From Rhyzopertha dominica (lineage: Eukaryota; Arthropoda; Insecta; Coleoptera; Bostrichidae): 64,000 bases of DNA. The position numbers and the translations under genes are program-made. How positions within the stretch are numbered: the first letter of the stretch is position 1; each line of letters starts with the position of its first letter. Of this stretch, positions 23,600 through 34,600 are shown one piece after another. A model generated the notes under the pieces. That model did not search any database. It had not been told where the DNA came from and saw only the letters and a list, made by a program, of their open reading frames with translations. The stretch is from contig QCXZ01000042.1 in assembly GCA_025024175.1 (NCBI GenBank), forward strand, positions 8,015,501 through 8,079,500. Reading direction: 5' to 3'.

Positions 23600-24448
23600 A
23601 ACATTGTAAGTAGAAAATTTCTCTCCAATTTCGTGGAGACAATTTGGCTACAGTAACGATACAGGAACACAGCGTCTCCATAAATTTCCTGCCGCACTAT
23701 TTTTCTGTTCAAAAGCGTTCGATAAGGCTGTCACAATCTTAATTTAAATGTCCACTGTCGGAACCTCTCTTTGGTTTCAGGTCTATAATGATGAACCCAT
23801 GTGTGCAGAAAATCCTTTGCATTACGTTGCTATTTTAGCCTGTCGTGGGCAAGTATTAGGTTCATATATGATGTACACGCTCTTTAGATATGCCTGCGAG
23901 AAATTTTTGTCCATTCCTGCAATGACGTGACACAGCTTAAGGCTATTAGTTGATTCTCCTTCATCCCCATACCGCCTAATCCCGTAAAATCTTCAACTCC
24001 CGTCGCAGTATCACGGTTCCTTGCTCGTCGTTTTGCTTAATGCGCAGGCAGATTTTCATCTTGGAAAACAGGAGAAAACGCTTTAAAAGCCCGCTAATCT
24101 ATTTACTAACTTCCCTGCACCCTGAAATTAATTCAAACACTCATCAGTTCGCCGCGTCCTTAATTTAAACCCAATTTAAAAAGCGTATTCCGCAATTCGT
24201 TGCTGGAGCTGCAACTTTTATTGGAGTAGCGACGCCTCTTCGCAACGTTTATGCAATTATCGGTTATCTGAGGCGAGTAGAATTCTTCTTGATTAGATAG
24301 TTCCACATTGATTTTATTAGCAGCAAACAAATTTATAAAGACAGTTTGGCGCAGTTTCCTACGAAATATAAAATTAAATGCCTTATAGATACGCAGTGCG
24401 ATTAAAATGTGGTTCAAACTCATTCGATATCCGAAGTCGTATAACACA
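23600..24448. other. No gene seen; GC-richer patch at about 23740-24260
   Basis: Frames at 23748-23930 (plus) and 24447-24160 (minus) match nothing recognised and lack splice support. Confidence 0.4.
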
Positions 24449-24451
24449 AAT

Positions 24452-24530
24452 TGGCGATCTGTCCAAAGCTTTTGACAGTTGTGGTAATCAGTGAAGTGTA
24501 CTGCAGAAGCTATCTAACAGGTGTTGTACT
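24452..24530 (+). mobile_element. LINE RT fragment (DLSKAFD box)
   Basis: The plus strand encodes IGDLSKAFDSCGN, a stop, then VLQK, matching the F-DLSKAFD-v-H--LL-KL block of LINE RTs. Following sequence is too decayed to assign. Confidence 0.45.
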
Positions 24531-25190
24531 TAAGATAAATAGGGAACGCTGCAGAGCAATACAAAGGCTCTACGCGTTTAGGGGTGCATGTATTTTAAAA
24601 CTGCAACATGCAAGAAAAAAAATGTTTAGAATTGATATTTTACCATACGATAGTCGTAACTAACTTATAAAATAACAATTTTTTCATTACTTATTATCTC
24701 TAACAGTTTTTTAATCAATTTTTTTTTATCTATTAGCCTCCTGTGATAGATTTTTTATCGGTTAGCTTCCTCTGACAGAAACCTCCATTTAACATATAAC
24801 ATTCAGTGTGTAAAGTAAAAGAGATGAGCAAAATTGTTAAACCGTACCACTAAGGTAGTGATTTAAATAGAAATCGCATTGATTAGAAAGACTCTAGCCC
24901 GTCTCCAACAGGAAATTTTAAATTAAGATAAATAAGAAGGAATTAGATGCGTCATACACATTTTTTTAATATGTACTATAATTAAAGGTTGCGATTTCTA
25001 TATCCATCAAGAAAAATTATTTTGTAGTTCTAAGGTACTGCCTATATTAGTTCAATTATGAAGCACGTCAGTACTAAAATAAAGTTGCTCCGTTCTGCTG
25101 TGTAGCATGCGTGTTATTGCATTTTTTGTACGGTTGCTTTACTGCTGTCTTTTATGATGTCTTTTACCGTTTCGATGTTAGTTTCTGGTC
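24531..25190. other. No gene seen
   Basis: AT-rich stretch between two LINE fragments with no recognised block. Confidence 0.4.
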
Positions 25191-25194
25191 CAGG

Positions 25195-25680
25195 TTGACC
25201 CAAAAGTATTCACTAACTTTCTCATTGGACTTCGGTTCCTTCCATGTCGATCAGGTTTGGGTTCCTTTTTTTCTTTTAGCGTTTACTTAGTTTGATTTTT
25301 TTATTTAGTAAAGTAATGCATGAGTTCGTCGATTGATTTTTGCAGCTTTTTGTATCTTAAGTTGATGCCTCGGTGGTAGCTGCGTATAGTGCTGTGTCAT
25401 ATGCGAATTGTGCGATTTTGCATTTTGGTGGCGTTGGTATGCCGTGTAAATATATGTTGAATAAGAGTGGGCCAGGTACTGATCCTTGTGGCATGCCCAT
25501 CCTCAATTGCCGTTTTATTTTCCGATCTGCACCTCAAATTTTTGTTTGGTGTAGGTACGATTTTATTAACTTGCACATCCAGTATGGTAGATTTAGTACT
25601 TCAATTTTGTGAATTATTACATCGGGCCAAACTTTATCGGAAGCTTTTTCAATATCTAGAAAAATGACATTTGTAGTTTT
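25195..25680 (-). mobile_element. LINE reverse transcriptase relic
   Basis: The minus strand reads FLDIEKASDKVWPDVIIHKI, LPYWMCKLIKSYL, MGMPQGSVPGPLLFNIYLHG, CKIAQFAYDTALYAATT and LQKSIDELMHYF. This is the run DiEKAFD, SYL, PQGSvLgPlLFNiY, FADDTA, LQ-IdeL-W of a Jockey-like LINE RT, well ordered over about 450 bp. The catalytic FADD has become FAYD, and stops follow, so it is dead. Plus-strand frames here (25373-25612, 25467-25667) are shadows. Confidence 0.85.
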
Positions 25681-25689
25681 TGATTTGTT

Positions 25690-26280
25690 AAAGTTCCGTA
25701 TACTACATATTTTATATAATACAGGTAGTATTCCTCCGTTCTGCCCTCGTACGCATACAGAGAGCTACACGTACCGAGAACAGAGCGCCAGCTTAATGGA
25801 AGTAGATCGTTGTGGGTATATTACTTTGGAAAATTACACGCTAAAAATGAATGTCCAGGTCGAAAATATCATCTAACTGTTGTTCTAAACCAAGCCAGTT
25901 TCCTGAAGTTTTGTTTGCAATGGCCAAACGTCTTGGAAGGGTGTAAGACAATTTAAGACATGGTGAAAGCAGCCAGCGGTAGAAAACTTTTCTTCACATC
26001 ACAATCAAGTTTCCAATTTTAGGACAGAATAGTAATGTGAAAAAATTAAACTCAATCGTATTCCAATTAAAAAATCGGCATCTGTTACTTTTAATCGTTC
26101 CAGTTTTTTAATTTGGTGCAATCGAAAGGAAAGTTATTGAAAAATATCATATTTGATTTTGAGGATCCTAGATATTCTAGGTTATCTTCTTAAAAGAAAG
26201 AATTTCCAGTGTATATATCTTTATGTGAGTTATGGAGAGGTTATTTTAGCCCACGACGCCTTCAAGAACTACGTCAGATG
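25690..26280. other. No gene seen
   Basis: AT-rich, with nothing recognised. A small plus frame at 25664-25876 overlaps the end of the RT relic and matches no family. Confidence 0.4.
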
Positions 26281-27198
26281 TTAAGAGGGGCATTTACTTG
26301 AGCGATCAGGCAGAAATCTAAACTATGCAACCTATATTACCAGCGGGACATGGGACGTAAGAGGGTAGCCGATAGGTTGACATCAGGCAAAGATCGTACG
26401 AACAACAGACGGGCTAAACTAATACTCGGAAAATTGCTGACTGTAGTGTGTGCATAAAAAAGTAAGCATGATATTAGTAACTTACTATGATATTATACCA
26501 GGTTATTTAAAATATGGAATAACCCATTTATTTCTGTAAATATGAACTATATAACATTTCATTCTGACTGCATGTCGACTATGATTTCTGGAGGAACTTT
26601 TATAATAATTTTCCTTCCGCCTCCCCATTGCTTCGGCAGACAGTAAATTAATGTGAAAGAGATTTTAACATTAAACTTGTGCCGTGTAATTACTAATTAG
26701 ACATACAATCTTAGAAATCCAGTCGTATACCGTTCGATCATTCCCGACAGGTTTGTATCTTAGCCTCACTGTTCAGTGGATACCACGCGACGGACCTGGT
26801 GGGGATGGGCATTCGCATTCTGCTCTCGTGACGGACTCGTGCGAAAGGGTTTGCGGTTTTAGATTTTTTGAATGCTTTTAATTATTTATCGTGCTCATGT
26901 TTTTGGTAGTGTACAAAGAAATATGTAGCTACAACGTGGANTTCGAATTTTTCGTTTATGTNCCTTAGTTTTCGAGAAATAGCTCGCCAAAAATACGCAT
27001 TTTTAAGCAAAATATAACAACAAATATTTACATTACCGTACCAAATTTAGAAAAAACTCGAACTCTGCGTTGTAGCTACATCTTTTGTCATTGCCATGTC
27101 GAAATTTCACTTCGAAAAAGTTTCGAATAACTCGGTAAAATGTAAGACGGTAGGTGCTTAAAATGACCCGATTCGCTCTAGGTAAACGCCCCTCTTAA
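26281..27198. mobile_element. TTAA-bounded DNA element, 918 bp, piggyBac-like ends
   Basis: The left end TTAAGAGGGGCATTTACTTG and the right end read inverted, TTAAGAGGGGCGTTTACCTA, pair over about 25 bp (then GAGCGA on both). TTAA at both borders is the piggyBac target site, so a piggyBac-type non-autonomous element is the simplest reading. No transposase motif is inside. A second inverted repeat is nested at 26921-27097. Two N bases (26941, 26962) lie in the nested arm. Confidence 0.65.
26921..27097. repeat. Nested inverted repeat
   Basis: The left arm contains ATGTAGCTACAACG followed by TTCGAATTTTT; the right arm (about 27055-27097) read inverted contains ATGTAGCTACAACG followed by GAGTTCGAGTTTTT. 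About 40 bp pair across a ~100 bp AT-rich loop. Confidence 0.65.
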
Positions 27199-28640
27199 AT
27201 CTTTTCTATAAAACTATGTGTCAACTGAATTAGTTAATTCATCACAAATATTATGAGTGTAAAATTAACCTAAAAAAAGAAACAACGCGCATACGGTCTC
27301 TTAAAATACTCCCGTCCATAACGCGCTCAGAAAACCTTAACCTTCCGCCCCCAGTACGTTCAACCTTCCGATGAAATATTTAACAATACACCAGATCGTT
27401 TATCTTCATTTAAGATGTAGTGTAGTAGTAATTGCCTATGTACATACGTTTCTTAGAAGCACTTCGCCGTATNAACGTACCTCCGCCGGGCCGAGCGTTT
27501 CTATTAATGCCCCAGACTCGTACAATATTTAAATGGATTAAAAAGCTTTAGCTTGTCTGTTCAGCAAGCCGTGTGAACTGTTTCCTTTCCAACCTACTTC
27601 ACTCGGATTTATTGCGACCACGTGCTGCAAAAAAGGGCGCAGCAAATCGTTCCGGGTTGAGGCGTCTTCTATTAAAAACGTTTTAGTATATGCGAACGTG
27701 TACTTAACATCGTTCAATTGGGATGCTAATGAGTGCTTAGATGACGTGGGAGTTGTTGTTTTAGAGACGATAGCATTGCCATTAGAAGTATTATCATTTT
27801 AATAGTTTTGTTAGTCATAAATTGTGAAACCAACAAAAAGTCCACAAAGTTATGCTCGTTTCGTTAAGACGATTTTGAATCAGGTTATAACTGAAATTTG
27901 TATGTACTTTCTGTCCCATAAAAAGATCAGGTAACAATAAAATAGTTTCAGTAAACAATTCCACATGTTTCTGTTAGTAGGAAACGGAGATTTTTATTTT
28001 AAAAAACGGACAAAGTGGACCTTCTAGTATTTTTTCAGTCTTTAAATATTTTTTTAAATATGTAGATAAAAACTAAAGCATTTTTAATTTATACTTCGAC
28101 CACTAATACGTTTTAGTTTAAGACATAAATTACTGTGGTACCCAGAATTCTATAAGTTTTCGTGGAGTTTACAAATATCCACAGTGCCACATATTTTTTA
28201 TGATAAACACGAGGGAAGGTAACGGTCGATAACTACGTAGAGACTTGAAATAATTAAGGGTATGTCCACTTTTTTCAAAGTCTTCTTCTAGAATAACATA
28301 ATTGTAACATTTATAAAAATAAAAGTTTTAAATTCTACTTACAGAAATTTGAGATTGATTGTACATAGTGTTAATACCTATAAAGATGTTTTCCAAAATA
28401 TTAATGATGTTGTCTTCCTCACGAACAGCTTGTTGGATTATTGAAGATACAGTTTAAATTAAACGAAATTATAAAACACTTAAAATATCCTTCAGTCATA
28501 AAAACTTTACATATGTCAAAGCTGTAACATATGTCATTAGCTATGGTACCAACATTAAAAATTTCGAATATCTATGATTAAAACTGTAGCTTTTAAATTC
28601 CGAAATGCAATAATTAACGATTGAATATTACTTCTTGCAG
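27199..28640. other. No gene seen; GC-richer island at about 27300-27680
   Basis: The island looks like unique DNA without an exon-like frame; one N near 27473. The remainder is AT-rich and may include the decayed 3' part of the Penelope-like element to the right. Confidence 0.4.
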
Positions 28641-28642
28641 TC

Positions 28643-29284
28643 CTACGTGTACAGGTCTTGCGACAACAAATACGTGAAAATATTACTTAGTTGTTGCGTA
28701 TCAGACTTTCTATTAATAGTATTGTTGGTCCTGGTTATATGATACATCTCCAGGATCAGCCTTTTGTTAGTATTTAGTTCTACTTCTAAAATTTTGACAT
28801 CATCCCAGTCTATAGAGTGGTTGTTATTAAGTACATGAGTGGCTAGTGCACACCTGTTTCTTTTTTTATTTATGTCACTTTTATGTAGTGATATTCTATT
28901 TTTAATCCAGTGGGATGTTTGTCCTACATAAATGTTACCGCAAGTACTGCATTTTAAAGTGTATATTACGGTGGATTTATATTTAATTGGAGTTTTTGCC
29001 TTTAATTTCGTAAACAAATTTGAGACCTTTTTAGTATTCCGTATAGCAATTTTCATATTATCTGCATTAAAGGTTCTCATTAATTTCGGAGTTAAGCCTG
29101 TGATGTTGGGCAGTGATCCATATCTTAGCAAATCTAATAAATTGTGTGTAGCTTGATTATTATCAGTTACATCTGTCGCCGAATTATCTTCATCTATCCT
29201 GTCTCGAGAGCCCATAGATCTTACTTCAATTTCGCCGACATTACGGCCAATATACGTTATATCAAATATGGTCTCTTCGCCCAT
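28643..29284 (-). mobile_element. Penelope-like element, C-terminal GIY-YIG endonuclease region (213 codons)
   Basis: This is the longest clean transposon frame in the minus orientation. The N-terminal part has ITYIGRNVGEI, typical of the RT-endonuclease linker. It is followed by a GIY-YIG domain: STVIYTLKCSTCGNIYVGQT (VIY...YVG with a Zn-type C-x2-C), then IKNRISLHKSDI with the catalytic Arg, H-x-LNNNHSIDW, and KRLILEMYHI with the catalytic Glu, then NTINR. In Penelope-like elements this nuclease makes the nick that primes reverse transcription. The RT domain expected at higher coordinates was not found, so the copy is 5'-truncated. The domain itself looks intact. Confidence 0.85.
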
Positions 29285-30685
29285 TCAGCAATTCGCTTTC
29301 AAAACTGTTCAAAATTTTCGACAAGCCATTGTAAAAACCTGAACCGCAAAGATATCCCCAAATTTCTTTCTCTTACCACCTACATAAAACCAGGCGTAGT
29401 GCCTGAAATTGGACAAAACGCTGTTGACTCTACGAATAGTCTTCAAGGTAAAAGGTCAGAGTGCCCTATTAGATCATACAACAAAAGATTGCTGTTAGAA
29501 GACACGCACCATATCTATTGATAACTAAAATTAAAAGTAAAAAGTAAAAGTAAATTCATTATTAATATATTTTAAGGTCTTATAAAAATGATGGTAGAAT
29601 ATTGAACTGATAGCCGATACTGTATACTTGGACTAAACTCGAGCCTGACACTGCTATAAGCTGTAATAAAGTGCAGGCACATTGTACGTTGCATCCCTTT
29701 ACATCAAAACGCATATTTTACAGGCGCCTCCTAAAGTAGCCCCAAGGAGTTACAAAATATCCAGCAAAGTGGTATTTTCTCGTAATATCTTCCCTATTTT
29801 ATCAGTAATATATTCCCGTGTGTTTAAAGACGAGCACATATTGCTGATTCGCTTACATGTTAGATAAAAAATCCTTTCATACCTTTGGGTAAAAGCACTT
29901 TGAATGTTAAAAGTAAATATAACGATCATTTAAGTTGAATTATAATTCACTGTAGTAGTGGAATCAACATAAAGAAATATACCTAGTTGCTTAGAACTAC
30001 TGCCGATCTTCATTACCAAACTGCACTTTATTTTGCATCGAAAACTGTAAACTGAAAGAACTGTAGACTGAAGAATCCATTAAACCTCTCCGTAATTCAC
30101 CGCGTGAACAGCCAGCTGTAGTAATATTCTGCTCAGTGAACTAGATCAATGAAGAGCTATACTCCCGTCGTTGCTTTGTCTTTTTATCGGTCCCAATTAT
30201 ATAAAAAAATCACCACGGCGAGACGAAAGCCATCTGTCTGATTGCAAAGAAAGCAATGAGCTTAAATTACATAATGCAAAAGTTTTGTTCGGTCGCAGTA
30301 CGCTTCACTTCTCTTTGGGGTTTTATATCTCGACCCCGTCAGACAGGTCAAAACACTAAACCACGGTTGTCACAGAGTGAAATAAAGGGAATTACTCCGT
30401 GGGATGCCAGTGGCGGGTTCGTTGTAGCTGAAGCAAATATGTAATGATAATTNAAGTCTGCATATTTACTTTGTCCTATTCGATATTGTGCGTGTTAGAG
30501 ATGGTAGTTATAGTTTTGTGTTACTATTAAATTCTCACATCATATTGCTTGCGATTTCATCGTACAATGATTGCAGATTCTGATGTTATGAAAATAGTGG
30601 TTCTGCTGTAAAAACTTCAAGAATCTTACCTTAGCCATAATCTTCTATCAGAATAAATAATTGGGCTAGAAATATGAATATTCCA
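29285..30685. other. No gene recognised
   Basis: A plus frame at 29144-29521 overlaps the Penelope relic and continues past it without recognisable motifs. Unique-looking DNA at 30060-30430 has no splice-bounded exon. One N near 30453. Confidence 0.4.
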
Positions 30686-30689
30686 CACA

Positions 30690-31620
30690 TTGTTTACTTA
30701 ATGTGTTTCACCCGGTAAGACGAAACTAAAGGAACTATTGCCGCTATCGAAAAACATATCAAATCACCACGCACAACAATAAGAATTGTTAGTTGAACAG
30801 CTATACATTGAGTTTTCGTCATGAATTTTGCTGAGAGCATTTTGGAGGGCACTGGGGCTGAAACTATAAAAAAGTTAGGAATGATCGGTATATTGGTAAA
30901 ACTGCCTTTGACAACTGCTTCAAGCAATACTAAAAATAGTGGATCCAGAGTAGGTCCCTGAGGAACCCCAATATACATCGTGGTGGTGCTAGGAAACTAA
31001 CCGTCTATGGACTTCCTGCTTTCTGTTGCACAATGTAAAAGTAACATTGAGGATTTTCTAAAGACTGCGTGGTGGAATTCAGAGCTTTCGCAACCTCTAT
31101 TGATTGTATTAAAAATAGTGATATTACAATTGAGCCCTGAATAGAAGCCAGTTTAAGATTCAGAGAACGTTTCTTGACTGCAGGAGGGATCAAATCTGAG
31201 CATCCATGATTTTTTTGAGTAGTTTAGAACGCACAGAAAGATAATAATGTACCGCAGGTCGTTATAAGATGTAGGCGAATTGATTTTTTGAACAGGGATG
31301 ATTATTAATGCATTCCAGGAACTGGCAACGCTCCTGTGAATAAACAATAGTTGATTATGCACGTAGTATAAGAGACAATAAAGGACACTTAATCATTTCA
31401 ATACCTAAACGATCTTCTCCCATAGCTTTGGTCGAGATATTATTTATTGCCTTTATGACTGCGGTATCATCGATTGCACTGAAATTAAATTTATTATTGT
31501 GCAACAACTCTGACAAGATGTTATTTTTATATTGCCGCGTAGTGTCAAGTTTATTAATAACCAAAGAATTGGCACTAGGTTCTGTTAAATGGTAATTAAT
31601 GTAATTTCGACTGATTAGTC
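30690..31620 (-). mobile_element. LINE reverse transcriptase relic
   Basis: On the minus strand over several frames: FNFSAIDDTAVIKAINNIST with KAMGEDRLGIEMIK (normally F-f--i---V-kaI--i-S-a-G-D-i---mlK), IIIPVQKINSPTSYNDLRY (normally PlpK---p---DlRPI), a decayed domain-I region, GVPQGPTLDPLF (PQGS-LgPlLF) and SFSPSALQNALSKI just after where YADD should be. The order is CR1/Jockey-like. The last ~85 bp also match the fragment at the right edge of the window (63900-64000). Confidence 0.75.
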
Positions 31621-31624
31621 TAGT

Positions 31625-34600
31625 TATAGCCCTGAAGGATGCGGACGTAGTGAAATCAGATATAGAATTAACTATTCAAGAAATATTTATGCACCTTGGT
31701 TAACTGTTTGGTATTATTTGGAAGCAACTGGCAAAGTCAATAGACAAGCGATATGGATTACACATTATTTGACTGCAAATCATGTGGAACAACAGCGAAT
31801 GATTGCTGCTTGCTTACAAAGAACAAAAAAAAATGCGTTTTCTTCATCGTATTCTTAACGATTATAAACAAAACCTCTTGCTACCACGAGAGAAAGCAAT
31901 TTCAACTACAAATAATGCTTTGCACACAGAAAAGGGACCTTATGTTTATAGTGAGAATCTCTTACAATAACCCAATATAGCAACTGGTCAAGTGTCACTG
32001 GAGAATTTTACTTGCCATAATTAATAAGATTAAATGAGACATTAAGCACAAAACGTCCTCGCATTCAGCTAAAGCCATTCAAAAAAGTTTGAAGCACATG
32101 CGTTGGAAAATATTACCCCATCCACTATTGATATTTAATATTGTCGCTATACAAGCGACACTGTCGTTGTAGCACCTTTTATGCCAAACCCCTTATGTAT
32201 GAAAATTAAATTTCAAGGAAAACTAATCGGGCGGTAATTTTGATCATTTCGCTAGAAAGGTTTGTCAAATGTTTCAGGATTCTTAAAGGTGTGTTTCAAA
32301 CTAATGTATGCAATGCATTTCCACACTAACTATAACAATGTCCCTTAAATTAGTCATGATTCGATTACATCTCGCCTTGTAACCATTTCAAACAGCTGAA
32401 TAACCCAAATTTCCAGCAGCACTGCCGGTGTCCTTGACTACAACGGGACCGTTCGGGATTTCCAATAACCTACCGGAACATTCATGTCCAATGTCCCAAA
32501 ATAATATATGAAAATTCCGGGGATACCGCTGTAATAAAACCGGCAATAATTTTTTCCGCTGGAGGCATAACGTATTCAAGTGACATGTCTCTCCCTTCTG
32601 GAGTGGAGGCAGATTTATGGAGGCCAAAGTCGATAACGCACAAAGAAGTGTGGCAGAAGTAAGTGGAAAATCAAGGAAGCGGTCTCCTATCGTATATTGT
32701 GTCGTTTTCGTTCCTTTCTCCAACGAGTGTAGCTGGGTATATTTTCATTTGTGTCATATTTCGTTTGATATATATTTCGCAGAATAATGTGGTCAACGCG
32801 AAGCGCAATTTCTCGAAAATCAACGGGTTTTGTAATGTGTGACGATTCGAGATGGAGAGATGAAGTGAGAATGTGTGCTAGCTAGTAATTGCTTCCACAC
32901 ATTGTAATTTATTTAATAAGTTTTTACAGTTAATCATACTAAAACCTGTAGTCAAGGTTGTGAGCTTCTCGGGCCATTACTCTTTGATCTACGTGTATCT
33001 GCCCTTGCTTCCAAATTAGGTATTGACAGTGCCATTATCTTTTACTATATTTTGACGGGTTTTAGGCAAGAGCTCATAGCGGAGTTAACCCTATCGCCAG
33101 CACATTTCCTTGTTATAAATTTATCGAAATACCCCTTACGTCCCCCGGTTTCGTTAAACATACTTATGCAGTTATTGGAAGAGTTTATTCGAATCGAAAA
33201 ATTACAAATTCGTCACCTAGTGATGCTGCAGCTTTGCCTTTATTTAACTTTGCAGATATAGCTTGTGGTTAGTACAAAAATCAAGTTTTATAGCTTAACT
33301 AGGAAAGGTATGGGCTGCAAATTATATTATGGTTAAATATATACGGCAGGAGATTGCATGCAGCTTGTTTACTCCACATAGCTATCATAAACAAAACGCC
33401 ATCATATTTACACAGTAAAATTAGATTTATTTCCTTAGATCTTAAGAATAAATCCGTTTATGCCTTTAAGATCGCTTATATAAAAATGTTACCACAAAAT
33501 CATTATTCATTAAATAAAAATTCCAACCTTAGCGCAGGAGGCATTACGTTATAATGTTGCTTCATTTAACTGTTCAACTAACTTTCTCATAACACGTTTG
33601 ATTGGAAGAAAAGGTACTACCTCACGAATAGCAGCCAAACTCCGCTGTTCATGAGCCTCAGCTTTTCGAAACTGAAAGGATGTACAGAAGTTTTCCTTCT
33701 TGGTATTGCGAACAAATACTATTATTGGTGTTATTATTATAGAGTAAATAGTGATTTTCCTTAACCTGTTATATCTCATACACTTCTTTTCTTTCATCGT
33801 AAAATTTTATGACGTCGAAAGTAAGAAACGGTGTTATGCAAAGCCGTAATAAATCTTCTAGTCGACCATTTCGAAGCAAACCTCTTAACCTCTTTCAAAT
33901 GAAACCACAATACAAAGACTATCTGCTACAGTAAACACTTCCTACTTTTTGTAATTGAATATGCTTAAAACAATTTTAAGACTATTTTGGACCATGATAT
34001 TGGCTTAAAATTCGGTACGGTTAGTTTTTGTTTAAAATAATATAAGCATCTGTGTTCACTAGTAGTGCTGACGACTTAATTTCTTCAAACTTGATTTTGG
34101 CAAATGTGCCTGAACAACCAATGTTGATAACTCTTCTGGCCGAGAAACCGATTATTATTATTATTAAAAATAAAAATAAAGCTGCGATGGTCAGTGTAGA
34201 GAGAAACCATTTTCTTCACGTAAAATTGGAAAGATGACATATTCTTCGAAGAGGACTATTGTTTCAAAAATTTACAAAGCGTATTAAAAAAATATGGTGC
34301 CAACCATAAAATTTGTGTTGGAAGAATTATATTAAGATTGAATTGAAATCCTCTGCAAATTAACTCATTTTCAGTGGGTAATAAAATTCAATTTTTAGTT
34401 ATCAAATTTTAATAGTCTCGTTTTTATAGACTTTAGAAACCTTCTTTAAACAATATAATCGTTTAAAAATAATTGGAATTGAGTAGAATTGTCTGAGCAC
34501 GAATTCGCTATTTAGAAGCCTCGATATACTTGAAATAAAATAAAAAGATCTCGCAGATGGTTTATATAATTGTGTTTTGAAAGCACCACCTTCTTGTGGT

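Noticed and set aside
25373..25667. Two plus-strand frames
   Set aside because: They are antisense to a clear minus-strand LINE RT.
28932..29156. Plus-strand frame of 74 codons
   Set aside because: Antisense shadow of the Penelope GIY-YIG frame.
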